A DNA stretch of 64,000 bases from Atopsyche davidsoni (lineage: Eukaryota > Arthropoda > Insecta > Trichoptera > Hydrobiosidae). Location: contig JAILWY010000009.1 of NCBI GenBank assembly GCA_022113835.1, forward strand, positions 14,298,001 to 14,362,000, in the 5' to 3' direction. The notes beneath the pieces were generated by a model, which was not told where the DNA came from, searched no databases, and saw only the letters and a list, made by a program, of their open reading frames with translations. This document shows positions 47,401-60,360 of the stretch, one piece after another. Each line of letters opens with the position of its first letter. Within the stretch, counting starts at the first letter, position 1. The translations under genes and the position numbers were made by a program.

Positions 47401-47650
47401 AAATAATTACACATTTGCAGTGTTCGCTCCTTCTCGCGGTATTTTTTTTCCATTGTGAAGTTTACGCAAGCCGCGCGAGAAAGGAGCGAGCAGCCTCAGT
47501 ACCCGTCCGCTGTCCAAACAAGTAGACAGCCTTAAGGCCTTTTCTCCGTGACACACTTAGGGAAGAAAGCGTTTTCTGACCCGCTGAGCTCCGCCAGCTG
47601 TCGTAGGCACGGACTGTTAAAGGACTCCCTCTCTGAAACTGCACACCCAG
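47401..47650. promoter_or_regulatory. GC-rich island with imperfect long hairpin
   Basis: CGCTCCTTCTCGCGG (47425-47439) pairs with CCGCGCGAGAAAGGAGCG (47471-47488), allowing small bulges, across a 31-nt loop. The remaining island is complex. A 60-codon minus-strand frame across it has no known motif. Confidence 0.4.
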
Positions 47651-49200
47651 AAATACATTACGTTTAAAAATTTAATCATTTGGTCCGTTTGCAGTTCAAT
47701 GTTTTATATATAAATACAATAAAGAAAAGGTGCTACTTTCAAAGTCAATGTAGCTGTCGAATCTCATGCGATATCGTTTGTTACTAATTATATTTGCCTC
47801 TATTCTGGAATATTTATACAGTATCGTTATACCGTGTATATATATTATTATTTTTTTAAAGCATAATACAGGTCTTTTTTAATATTTATAAGAGCATATA
47901 CATACATGCAAATATTGTTTTCTACTGAATATAAGCGCACACCTTCAGACGACAATGATAAGAGCAGTAATCACTTTTGTTTGTTGAATTAAAAGCGCTA
48001 TCGATCACTTGTATCCCAAAATGTAATAAGAATTTCCTTTCAATAATCAATGAAATAATAATAAAGTGAAATTGTAATAAAAATAATAAGTAAAGATCGT
48101 GTGTATGTCAATATTTATCTCAATGCTGCATATTCCAGTAGCATACCTCAAAGCAATGTTTGCGGCTATTTTTAGTATGATGATTGATAGTTTGGCATCA
48201 ACACGGACTTGTTTACGTGACGCGGCAGTTTCTCACTTGTGCATCTCGGTATTAAATATCTCGCAAATATTGGAACGCAATACATTATTACCCGTGACGG
48301 CTCGAGTAAATCATCGCGTGAATCCACAACCATCGTTTTTAATTCCGCTAGAAAATGGTAGCTTTAGTAATATATCTTTACTGCAATTCTAATGATTTTC
48401 AATTTCGATGTGTCATCCGCCGTTATTAGCACTTTGGCTTAAAATGATTGTCCTCGCGTGCCCTCTGCGGCTTCTGTGACCGCGTTTTCTTTTGATAAAA
48501 TAATGTATTTACAAGCAAAATAAATAATGATAAAAACACGCTTTTATTTTATTGGATGAATCTAAGACTGTGGATCAAATATATTTTTATATACAATTTT
48601 TGTTTAAATCGTACCCAATTCATATAAATACATATCTATTGGAATGGTTTTTTTTTCATTGTATAACAATACTTATTAAGGCGACACAAATCCTGGACAT
48701 GTTGGACTATAGCGTGTACATAATTCCTGAAATCAAAAATTGAAAATACTCATTGTATTAACATAATATTCAAATTGTTATTAAACTGTTTTTACCTCTT
48801 AAATTGATTATACGCAATTTTTATATAATTGGTCTCTGAGATAAAGATAGGGTAGAAGTTCAATGTTTAATATGCAGTAGAGAAACACAAGACATTAGCA
48901 AAAGGCCAGGCTACGGAAATATTAAACATAACATTTTGTATTTGTTTAATTATTCAGAACAAAAAACAGTAATACAGTCTTTCTTGTATAATTCAACATT
49001 AATAACGGAATAATAAAGGTGAACTTTTGGTCACCGTAATCATAATACGCCTACACGAACCACTTCAAAAAACGAAAATAAGACAAGATGTTTATAACGC
49101 GTCCATCACGGAGCCGTTAAGACAATATTCAGCGTGATTGCATTGTAATATCAGCAGTGAATTTATATGTGACTGCAAAATATTTAACTAAAGCTCAAGC
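47651..49200. other. AT-rich with modest islands
   Basis: A GC-richer patch lies at 48200-48500. A 97-codon frame from 48099 has no known domain. Nothing else supportable. Confidence 0.45.
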
Positions 49201-49530
49201 TGTCTCGGGTATTATTCTTTTTCTCATATCATGAACTGTTGCCGAGCAGTCGGACCCGCGGCGGCTCACTCGACTCCCTGCCAACAACGCCAGCTGACAC
49301 ATTTTTATTTCCCCCTAAATCATTTCAGTGGTTAAATTGAAATTACATTTCTCCTCCCATAAAGTTATAAATACGTAGTGTGTGTGTGTGTTGTAAATAA
49401 AATACAATTGTACCGCCGCCGGAGATAGGGACGGTAATGTTTCAGTTTTAATTAAAAACCCACCCCCCGGCCGATCTCCTGCCTTTACGCCGAAGTGTCG
49501 CTTGTATTGCTTCCCATCTTTTGCTCTCAG
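49201..49530. promoter_or_regulatory. GC-richer island, possible regulatory module
   Basis: Two complex blocks (49230-49310 and 49420-49520) flank a (GT)7 run at 49378-49391. No exon is supported. Confidence 0.25.
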
Positions 49531-52500
49531 GTTTTTATCAGATAATTCAATAGAATGTGATGGGTGTTTGTAATCAATCTCTGATTGATTGTGATAGCAA
49601 TTAGATTTTTTTTGTTTTTCATACATTTTTGTTTTAAGTGAGTTACATCAAACCAATGTCGAGTATCTTGTTTACTGTGCAATTCTTTTATTTAATCACC
49701 TGTTTATCAAATTACTATTCTGAAAACACATTTTTTATTTGGTTTTTCAAAATAAATATTATTATTATTTTTTGTACATACTATATAGATTAGCTTGTTC
49801 TGTGGTAAGATTGATCGGTTCTTTCGATAAGTTTCATTTATTTGATAATTTAATAAGCCAATTCAATTTTATTATCATCGAGCACTTTGTGATTTTTGCC
49901 GAAATAGTACAAATCGATACAAATTATTAAAATATTATTTTATCTGGAGTTACAGTGGATTTTTTAATGCGATTGTTATTCAAACTTATGAAATCTTACA
50001 TATATATTATCTGACTGTTTTTGCGGGAGGGGGCCGATGTTACAATCCGTGGCTGTTTATTTTGGTAGCAACGAAATAAATGTTTCTTACTTTTTATATT
50101 GATTGACACAGTATTTAATTTATACTCATAGCTGAGTCAAGTCATTGGATAAGTTGCTGTGCGCGCATCATCGAGTGTACCAATGTGTAGTTTCGAATGT
50201 GCGCACAATCACAGAGTTACCTTGCTTGTCAGATTCTATTATAGATTCCGCTAAGTATTCCGCCCTTGTGGAACTATTTCTTGTTAGTAACAACAGAGCT
50301 AGGGATACCGATAACTATGCGAGATTACCTCCGGCGCTCTGCCACACTATGCATTTCGATCCCTCCCCAGACCTTTTCTCGTTGCCAGTCATGGGCTCGA
50401 AACATATACACTCTGTTTGATAATGCCAACGTGAAAGGTTGGCGAAACCGGTCACTAATAAAAACAAAAATGTGGAAAATCACTCGAAGTATTTTATTCA
50501 AAAATATCGAAACATATACAACTAAATATGTAATGCGAAGACCTAAAATGCTCGTGTTTTTTTATCATCGACGTAGCATATTCACACAAGTAGCTATTAT
50601 AATTGGTAAGAAAGTTATTTCGGTTTTTACGATGTTGTATCGTTCTTTTTTTTATTACAAAAACAAGACTAAAATATCTCACTAACGGCTTTTAAAACCT
50701 AAGTTATTTATTGTACAAATTTCACAGTATTCAATTTTTTTAGTACGTAGATTTTACATTGTATTATTTATATACTCCCCGTTTTCCAAGCACCATGTAA
50801 TTCTGTGGTTGCCGAGACAAAGGAACTGTGTACCTCATTAGTGATAATCACAAATGAACTCTGGAGTCGGTGTTTCCATTCTTATCTCCAATATATTTAA
50901 TGTTTCTCAAAATATTTTAAATAAACAAAATCGTCGCCCTGTCGCAACTTTGTTGTCAATGCGGAAGAAAGAAGAAGAATGCGCGCTTAAAAATTTCTCC
51001 TGAATTATTTATCATATTACTATTTGAGTATTTATGCGGCATGTTTTATAACAAATTTAAAACGTCGCGTTCTGGCAAATCAACAGTAGGGTAAAGTTTT
51101 ACCAACATTTTACTCTTATTTTATGATACAATCTACTAATAAAAAAAATTCAAGTACAACTTCCACTTATAGATTTTGATCAAATTTTTTTGTACTCTCG
51201 GCTTATACCAATCTTAATGCTTTCTATGCGGGACCTTTTTAAAAAGCAATCGAAACGGTTACTTCCCTCGAATTCCATTATCCGGACTCTCCCCTTTTCC
51301 GTTAATTCGGTTAATTGTGTTTATATTGTATTAATATATTCATATTACGCAAGGTTATTTTTACCCCCACATGGTTGCCTACCTGATCAGGAGTTTTCAA
51401 GTAAATTAATTGATTAACAAATATGTTTAGATAGTTCTTGGTATTCTGGATGGCTTCGTAGTCAATGACTTACGTGACGTGCGGTTTACAGACAAAATAA
51501 TGCCATCACAAATGTGTGTACAGGCTTATTTTACTAATCAAATTAAATTATATATTTTTTTTTTTGTTTTTCTACAACGTATTGTGTTTTATTGCACAAT
51601 GCTTGTTCCTTGGAAAATATTTCAAGTGTATAATGGTCAGTTTATTGTTATACTGGGCACAATATTTTTGTTTTCAGATTAAATAATTGAGCATGTTTTA
51701 TGTTATTTAAAAGCAATGTCCACGACATTTATAATATGTGATACATTTTAATAATAATATAAAATATGTTATTTAATAGTTATTTTTAAAGTCATTTTCA
51801 ATTATGAATCCTTATCAAGAAATGAGATTTTATGAACAGTACAATTATTAGCACATAGATATTTTAATACATGCAAATTGTAATATTAAAATGTTAATGT
51901 AAATTGCGTGGAAACTCGATTGTTGTTTGCAGTAAGCAAATAATTATATTTACAATTTGCGTTTCTATTCATTTGAACAAGCGAACAATGCGGCATTTTA
52001 CTCAATAAATTTACCCATGACTCCCGTTTGTTTTTAAAGGCTCGTGTTGCATAACGAGTTCGTGCATTTTCCGCATTAACTCTACAGTGTGTGAAGGTCT
52101 GTGTCAAGGCAAACCGGCATCTAACGCTGAGTGTGTAGGTGCACACTTGGTGAAAACACACCCACAATTAAAAATTGCTTAACGAGTTGCCGCACTACGA
52201 CGCAATTGGATTCATATATATATGACTTCTGATACTTAACTGAAATCACCATATTAGTGCACTTAGGCTATCACGTATAATTTATCTTTTCCGCTAGCGC
52301 TTCAAGGTCATTTCTTATTTAATTCACACTTGTTAGTAGTATTTAAATAGCGTGGATACTGTCATACTAATGAGTCTAAGATTTTTTTGTATATTTCAAA
52401 TGAGACACTTAAATAGCATTCACTGTTGCTTGTATACAGCATCGACTAATTTATAAAGTTGATATTTTTTTTACCCATTTTTTTTTGTTGATTTATATCC

Positions 52501-53090
52501 ATTTTCAAATATTTCTTTGACTCAATAAAGTCATGATAATAATAATATCACACCTTTTACGTTTTTTCAAGTCAAAGTGAGGAATGACGTCAATTATTTG
52601 ATGATACAATATGTATTTTCATTTCTGAGTTTGACTGTTGCATTTTGATTTAATGTAAACGAAGCCAATTTTACCGTTGTCACGCTGGCATTAGATTTAT
52701 TTTGATTGTATGTCATTATAAATATTTAATGTTGCCATTAATGTGTGCAGCAATCAAACGTCGCACAAATGCATCCTTCCGCTATGAAAACTAATAATCA
52801 TGAAATCAATTAATTCGATGAATCGATGCTTATCGATAAGAACATAAATCAATTTAATATTGCTCAAGATAAATTATTATACCGACTATAATTACTGATC
52901 ACATCGCTTTTCAAGTTTGAATTATTTTTATGATACTTTTAATTTTTAAATCATATTTAATTGGTAAAAAAAAGTCAATTTATTGTAGCAAATGTTCTGT
53001 TAGTGGTTTTAAATCGAATACATCCTAAAAAAATATTTCATTTTTATTTATAATAGTTGATTAATTTGATTCCAAAGTTTCGACCCCGAT
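49531..53090. other. Long AT-rich noncoding stretch
   Basis: It contains two overlapping frames at about 50145-50685 (up to 139 codons) that show no domain; TGAGTCA at 50133-50139 is an AP-1 match. I see no exon or repeat pair. Confidence 0.45.
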
Positions 53091-53610
53091 AGAGGCCCTA
53101 TCTTCCGGAAATGATCATCTTTATAATTTTTTTCTGTAGAAGCCTTGGAACCGAGGCTCTATCGCTGGACTCGAAATCAAAATAAATAAGCGCGGCGTAG
53201 CACTCAAAATACTTTACACGACGCCAACAATAATCCGGGAACGTATTTGTTTTATCTAAAAACCTAATTTATAAATGCTTGTTGGTTTTTAAGTTCACTT
53301 ACCACTAGATTTAAATAAATCGAGTGGGTGTTAATATTTCGATTACATTTTGGATTTTGGCTCGGCCTCTACGATCCCCATTATCGTCTAATGGCTTATC
53401 TGCCAGGCCGGTCGTGTTTTGTAATCAGTGCGGGATATTAGGCTGCCAGTACACCGGAAGGTCGTCCTCTAGCGCGGTGCTCGCGTCGTGGTATTTCCGG
53501 TAATCATGACAGTACCGATGGTCACACCTAGCACTCGGGGCTGACAAATCCTCAGTTGCCGTTGAACATTCACGCGACAGGTATCATTGCGTCCACACTC
53601 TCGTCTTCGT
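53091..53610. other. GC-richer island
   Basis: Complex moderately GC-rich sequence in two blocks (53090-53240 and 53370-53610). No exon is supported. Confidence 0.3.
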
Positions 53611-54105
53611 ACACATGCCTTAATTGAATTTTCAGTCAATTTGTTTTTTATCATTTTTGATCAAAAATTTATACAAAAATAAAAAATGTAGAATTAAAAT
53701 ATTTTCTTGGGCACATTCTCATATTTTTGTAGGTTTTCGTTTAGCTGTAAGATTTTTAATGTCGTTCGTGGGTTTTCAAATATTATTGATATTAATGGAA
53801 AAGTTAAGAAGATAATAAACACAACACATTTTGTTGGTTTCATATCAAAGAACTTTGTTGAATTGTTTCAATATTTTTTAATAAAATGTTAGCATGTTAC
53901 ACACATCGATACATTATTTAACATATTTGCACTGTAAGCGAAATTATTATTTTTATTGAAAAAAAATATCTGTGTCACCATCAATATCATTATCACCTTT
54001 GATGAAAAAAATATATATGATCGTTCGTACTTCTGTTCTGTTCCGTGAATAAACAAAAAATAAACCCTACGCACTTTAAACATAATATGTGATGTTTAAA
54101 ACTGC
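53611..54105. other. Noncoding, AT-rich
   Basis: No supported feature. Confidence 0.5.
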
Positions 54106-54345
54106 GTGCATTTTCCGGTCTACAGAACTTCAGGACGTATTCTGGGCGTCATCTCGCACGTTAGCCCGGGCCGGTGTTTAATTGAAGATCGGCTACTTTA
54201 CTTTTCATGGGCAAACATTACCACCTGGCTTACTTGTATTTGTTCTTCTGCCACCGGCGCGATATCTCGCCCGCAATTTCAATATTTATATCTCAGATAA
54301 TGCCCCGCGAGCGAGTGCGTGCCGAGAATAAATTAAAACTCGGCT
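54106..54345. other. GC-richer island
   Basis: Complex CpG-containing sequence. A 64-codon frame crosses it without recognisable motifs. Confidence 0.3.
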
Positions 54346-55920
54346 GTGAACGCAAATATCATATTTTATTCATAATATAATCTGTAACGTTTGTTATCAT
54401 TTTTATAATGAACGCGAACTACATTATAACACACTTAACGCTTTCGTTTGAATCTGCAAACTTGTTAAAACGTCATTTTCACGTTTAAATACAAAGCGGA
54501 ATGTTTTAATGAGTTTCATTTAGGAGATTCATTATTTTTTTATAAGCCTTTTACGTACTCTTAATTAATAGTTTTTAAATGAGAAATTTTTTTTAACGCA
54601 TATTTTATAATGATGTTCATGACATCAGTGCGAATCAAATCTGACAAAACTAAAACAGGGATAATACTTGATAATAATGGTTTTTTTTTTTTGTTTTATT
54701 GTAAATATATAATAGCAAAAATACATTTAAGAGACGCCTGCTTGTCAGAATAAGTTTTATCACTATTTCTTATCGCCCAACATCTTCTTAACCTTGACAA
54801 TAATATTACGATTTTTTTACTCACCTTCAATTACGTCGGTTTACCTTCATGTCTATGAAATGTCAAAAAGATGATCGTCAGTAATCCGATAACCCTGGAA
54901 CAAGATGTTTTTTTCTGTAATTCAATTCAACAAGACAGGTTATATAATATTTTTATACAAAAATTTAGGCTGACATTTATAACGTGCACACAAGAGTCAT
55001 GCTATTTATAATGCCAATTCACTTATTATTTACATTACAAACATGATTTTATAATTTTTTTAAGTTAATTAATCAGAACGTATTTTCGACTTTGGTTTTA
55101 AAGTACAAAAGAATAAAATTGATTTTAAATTTAATTGTGTGCTATTATTTACTGATTGAGCATTACTTTCCATGTGCTTTATGTCAAATTTGAAATTTGT
55201 ATTATATGACAAATACTAAGGTTAATAATTTCGAAAATATACATAAATTCATATGCGATGTTTCTTATTTTTTTATTTTTGTAAAATAAAGTAATGCAGC
55301 TCATGACTTAAATAAAACCAACTTCAGTTAAAATCGACTTCTTCGTTAATATGATATTTGTATTTTTTTAATTATAAATTTATCTAATCTAATATATTTT
55401 GAGTTTAATCTATCATGTCAAATTGGATTTATAAGTCAACATTATGGTCAGTAACTATTTCAGCAAGTCACAGCGTTTTGTTTATTTTAAAGAATGATAT
55501 GAAATTGATAATTTTAGCCTAAATTATATAATGTAAACTTGGCTCAGTTCTCTCATCATATGTATATTTGTAAAGCTCTCCTCGGGTGTTGTTGTTTATT
55601 TTCATATTTCCTCCGATATTCGATATGAACGGTCCAATATGTGAACATATTTACAAATGATATCACACAGTGTTTATTTTAACATTGGCCATTCTGCGGA
55701 TATTACAGCTCCATGTGGTGGTCGCAGCGGATTCTTCGGAATTTATTTTCATATTAAATTTTCATACAGACTTCGGCTTACATAATCATAACTATTATAT
55801 ATGTCAATCCAATTGATTAAGTTTGATAGTTGAAAAAAATTATAATACTTTAAAATTAGGGGATCCATATTTAAGTACAAGTTTAATTTTTCCATTATCC
55901 CTGATTGTCACTTATTTACT
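54346..55920. other. Noncoding, AT-rich
   Basis: A minus-strand donor-like GTGAGT at about 54830 has no convincing acceptor or coding exon. Nothing else supportable. Confidence 0.5.
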
Positions 55921-55941
55921 TTTTTTTTGTTGCAGGTAAGT
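55920..55941 (+). other. Recursive (ratchet) splice site 2
   Basis: A T-rich acceptor ending TTGCAG (55930-55935) is joined directly to GTAAGT (55936-55941), the same composite acceptor-donor arrangement as at 7248-7259. It fits the ratchet-point consensus better because of the uninterrupted T tract. Confidence 0.7.
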
Positions 55942-55992
55942 CTTCATCCTTCTGTCTCGAGATGTGGTCGTGCTGAGGGAAATCGTTTTTTA
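55936..55992 (+). CDS. Candidate 57-nt microexon B, paralogue of microexon A
   Basis: Bounded by TTGCAG and a downstream GTAAGT donor (55993-55998). Frame 0 is open and gives VSLHPSVSRCGRAEGNRFL, related to microexon A (VS.H..V.RC and NRF conserved, plus F/L, T/S and I/L exchanges). Equal length, equal phase, the same regenerated donor at the start and the same second donor at the end are hard to explain by chance. The pair is best explained by an ancient exon duplication in one host gene, used as cassette or mutually exclusive exons, or removed by recursive splicing. The host gene is not recognised. Confidence 0.55.
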
Positions 55993-56194
55993 GTAAGTGT
56001 TATATGTATAGAGTGGATTCAGGGTTTTTATAAACATTTAAGAAATTGAAATGTGAGCTACACTCATTCAGCCATTTATTTCCCTGTTCCAACATTTATA
56101 TGCATTACATTAAATTGAAGTATTTGGTAATTAAAATGCATATTAATGAAATCTTCATTACAAATATCAACCCAAAATTAGCCATACACAAGTA

Positions 56195-56285
56195 CTTAGC
56201 CAGTCCCGTGACGTCATACCCAGCTGAAATCCAGTGCGGTGACGTCACTCACCTGCTCGCGTGACCGTCAGTGCTTCTAGGATGT
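56195..56285. promoter_or_regulatory. Paired perfect CREs downstream of microexon B
   Basis: TGACGTCA lies at 56209-56216 and 56240-56247, 31 bp apart (about three helical turns, so on the same DNA face). CACCTG follows at 56250-56255. CREB/ATF binding is inferred from the consensus. Confidence 0.45.
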
Positions 56286-58390
56286 CGTGCACAGTGTTTT
56301 GTCGTACATGTCACATGTCAATACCGTATTTTACTCAATAATTACTAAATAAATTCGTTTGTTTTGTATTATTAAATTTTAATTGGATCTAGCTGCTCCG
56401 CCTCCATCGTCAGAACACACGATGGCATTGAGTTATTAATAATAATATTTTTAAAAATATATAAAAGTAACAATGCCCAGACATGTACAAAAATATTTTA
56501 AATTGTTATTTATTCATTTTCATACGGTTGTTTTTTCACAATGCAAAAAATATAAATATATTCATGTTGTACTTAGCATTCAAAATTTTAGTACGACAAT
56601 TCGTTTTCGTACAATAGTAAAGACGCCGAGTAAAATAAGGTTGAAACGTTTTATAGTCGCTTTTTTAATATGATTCAAAGGTCTTTTTACAAATAATTCT
56701 GTTTGACAAAAGTGTTCAAGAATATTTGCGATAAAATGAATTAGTACTGCAACAGGGAGATGTAAACAAATTGTGACAGCGCAAAATCTAAATCGTTATA
56801 AATAGTTTAGTTAGTTTTTATAAATTTTTATCAACTGAAATCGATTGACTTTCTGAAGCACCAGTCGATTTATTTTCATATGTATTCTATTTTTCTGGTC
56901 CGATCTAACCTTACCCGGAATTTACGCGGAAATTTCTACTAAGCGATTTGGAAATACGTATTCCATCAAATTAATCTAAATAGATTTAACTTAATTAACT
57001 CATTATCTGTAATGTAAGGTAATTCGTTTATAGCAATTGATTAGTCGCATTGTTCAAATTAATATGCATTTAATTATTCTTGGTAAAATATAACTTATTT
57101 CTATGAAGTTTCTGAGAGTTAATAAAATTTATATTTAATAAATTTTAATATGAATTTTTAGCTTCGCTAGACTCGAAATCTTTCTTCAGCCTATCTTCTT
57201 AGTATTTCCAAAGAAGTCTAGAACTGTGTGGTTTTATAAGATTAAAACTTATATATTTTTTGTTAATAAGATTAATTTTCTGGTTCAATAATGGATTTAA
57301 ACAATATGAGCATCTCAATAAATATATCTCTGTCTGTTCATGGTTTTCTTAGTGTAAATAGTATAGTGGGTCGTCGGATCCTTTTACACCGCTGTTTTAT
57401 ATTCGAATGAAAAGTCTGCTTATTGCTGCTGCCCAATTGTTTTATTAAACAAACCTTTTCCTGAGTAAGCTCTGGTATTTAGATCTGGTATTCATTCTGC
57501 AGTAGGCACAACAGTAGAAACCCCACTTCCACAAGGTACTTCCAGAATACATTCCTCCACAATCATTCCAACTCACTCCATTACCGATCATTTATATACG
57601 CCCAGGGCACAGAATGGTACACATGCACAAGCATGAGGAAAGAGGGAGCTTACTATTTAGATTTTCTTATTTAAAAGCGCATTTAAGCTTAATTCACGCT
57701 ATTATTTCGTATGTCAAACCATCTTTAACTTTTTAATGGGTTCTTAGAAAAGCGTATAGAATAATCTAACGCTTTCTAGGATGAAATACACATGGCGTGC
57801 TGTATTTCAAATTTTCTATTAAACTTTACACTCGCGCAAATTGTTGAGTTTGAAATATTAAATAGAATTTCGCACTCCGTTATTTCTATTCTAGTAATAC
57901 ACTTTTGATTTTTAGTACCAAAGCTTTTCACGATCATCTTATTTTGGTTTTTTTTTTTTGTTTTGGCGCTGTAGCTAAGAATGCGTTTTGACTTGATTTA
58001 AAAATACTGTCTTTCGGTATAAAAAAACTCTTATACTTCTGAAGATAACTGAAAATCTTAGATCTTCGCATGATGCTTACATAACCCAAATAATGCGGTT
58101 GATTAAATCTCATGTCTTTTTGTATAGAACCATTGTTTAAAGATCAATTTAATTTATAAGACACAAACACTTTAAATATTATTTTTTTGAAGTTATATTA
58201 ACTTTTGTGTATTTAAAAAAATGTTTCTTTATTAATATAAATTACGCATTCGTTTCCATCATGTTAGCTAATGATTTCTGCCAGACACTAAGAGATAAAA
58301 ATCTTAGTGCGATTGTAGTCGCTCTTAAAATGTTCGGGTCAGGTCCCCATTAGTGTTTCTCCTTACATTCTAGACCGAGAGAAGAGAAGG
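56286..58390. other. Noncoding, mostly AT-rich
   Basis: A C- and A-rich block at 57490-57650 differs in composition and carries an open frame of about 49 codons on the + strand, possibly a mobile-element fragment, but I cannot assign it. Confidence 0.4.
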
Positions 58391-58890
58391 ATCGAATGTT
58401 TATAATTCTTCCATAGTACGTGTGTGTACATTTATTGGCGGCTCTAGAACTCCACTACAAGGCGGCGTTGCGGCGTGTTTCGACTGGTTTATTAATCGTT
58501 CCTAAAAAATGCTGTTTTACGCTTTTTTTGCCATCATATCCAAGTACATAAACCTGTGAATTGTGTTACCAAATGTTTCACACCTAAACAAGCAACTGTG
58601 TGTGTGTGTGTGTATGCGTCTAAGTCGTACAAAAGCGACCGTTTGGAAATATTTTTTTTCATTGTCCCCAGCATGATGGCTCAAACTCGCGTTTACAAAA
58701 TTTAAAGGTCCTGCGTCAGCTCCACTTGTGCACACATTCCGCTGTACCGGCGACTTCCTGCGCTGACAATGGCTGGCTGACTAATGAGACGGCTTCCCAT
58801 TTCGGATAAGCCGAAAGGACACGAGTTAACTAAGTAGCTCTCCGCGATTTATCTGCATGAGAACGTCGAGTCTATACGGCTGAGTCAAAG
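58391..58890. promoter_or_regulatory. GC-richer island with (TG)8 and AP-1 site
   Basis: (TG)8 lies at 58597-58612 and TGAGTCA at 58881-58887. The block 58740-58870 is complex and non-repetitive. A regulatory function is inferred weakly. Confidence 0.3.
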
Positions 58891-60000
58891 CACTTTGAAA
58901 TACTTGACATATCATTACATATAACAGCTCCAAAACAAAGCTATGGAAATTTTCCCCAGTAAGCATCATGAATATTTGTCATTTTATACACAGCTACAAG
59001 ATAATTTATCGCATGTTGTATATTTGATAGTACACTTAAATTTTATTAAGACCTGTTTCATTCGCCTCTAAGTAAAGTGCTTGTTAGTGCTTAATATACA
59101 ATTATTTTTATCCATATTGAGGGCCATAGCTACATTAAAAAACCTATACAGGGGTCAGAGTGACCTACGGAACTTATCACAATTTTTGATGGCTTCAAAT
59201 ATATAAATATTTTTTTTACTTTTGACAAAAAAAATTGTTTCAAACTATTTAAATAAGCTGTTTCCAATGAATTGATATTAAATAAAAGTCCTTAAAATTA
59301 ATATTACCCTTTAAATAAATAATGCAGTTAGTCAATTTAGATTAGATACTCATTTTAATGAATTTGTAATAACTTATTTAAAAAAAATTGTTTTCGATAC
59401 TTGTATTGAGTTATAAAATATAAGTTTCAAATAAATTAATTAAAACTGTGCTATTCATATAAAGTTTTATTTATTCTTATAAATCACTGATGTCAAGGGT
59501 CGCGTTAAGGATGATGTTCTCGTGTTTTTCATATTATAGGTTATCGTATTGGATTATTCTCGCTAGTTATTAACTCACATTGTCCAGATACAATATCGTT
59601 TCGTTGTCCGGGCAACTACCGTCAGTCAACATGCCTGGTCCTTTTCAATGAATTATGTTTGGTATTTATTCATATGTAACACGAACGGAAGTGGCTATAA
59701 AGCCTTTTCAGTAATACACCAGCATAAATGGACTCGCAATGTTTAGATTAGATACACTTATGGGTGACAGTTTACACCGTGTGCCGTCCATCAGAACAGT
59801 TTTAAGTTAGTATAATAACCTAACATTAAAACCTATTGTAAATGTTGTTTTTTATTTTACGAGTAAACACTTTGGTTTTACGAATTTTTGTTTTTTTTTT
59901 TTTTTTTAGCTTTCAAGCTAAAAGTGTTAGACAAAAGCGATCACTCTTGAATAAAACTTAAAAAAAAAAAACACACTTCAAAACTTTTCGCTGTGGTTTT
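58891..60000. other. Noncoding, AT-rich
   Basis: Contains a long T run at about 59891-59907. No supported feature. Confidence 0.5.
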
Positions 60001-60360
60001 TTTTGGAAACACGGAGAGAAGCGTCACCCTATTTGGCCAGCCTAAAAATACACACAATGCTCTGATTGGATACACTTAATTACCATTAACCGGGCGTATT
60101 CCCGCTCTCTGAATTACACTAACTTTCATTTAAGTTTAATGGCCATAGTACCCGCAGACTGACCGGTAGGGTAAACGGCAAACAAATGGAGTGTATCTCC
60201 ACGGCCATACGCCACGGCGTAGGCCGCTCGTCTCAATTAGTTAATGGACCGGCACAAGGCCCTCGCACCCTCCTCCTACCCCACTGCCTAATTTAACGAG
60301 TCCGACTCCCTCCACAGGTGAGGTACGATCGAGGCAAGCGCACTGGCCACTTGCCCCTAT
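60001..60360 (+). promoter_or_regulatory. Complex island with possible splice donor or weak ratchet site
   Basis: A conserved-looking block with homeodomain cores (CTTAATTACC, CAATTAGTTAATGG). CCCTCCACAG|GTGAGG (junction 60317/60318) could be a weaker ratchet site or a donor. No good companion exon end is found. Confidence 0.3.

Noticed and set aside
50145..50685. Overlapping frames of 91 and 139 codons
   Set aside because: Overlap in different frames, no recognised domain, AT-biased codons; the longer one starts at GTG.
54790..54960. Minus-strand exon ending in GTGAGT near 54830
   Set aside because: Candidate acceptors give frames with early stops and the interval has no coding-like composition.
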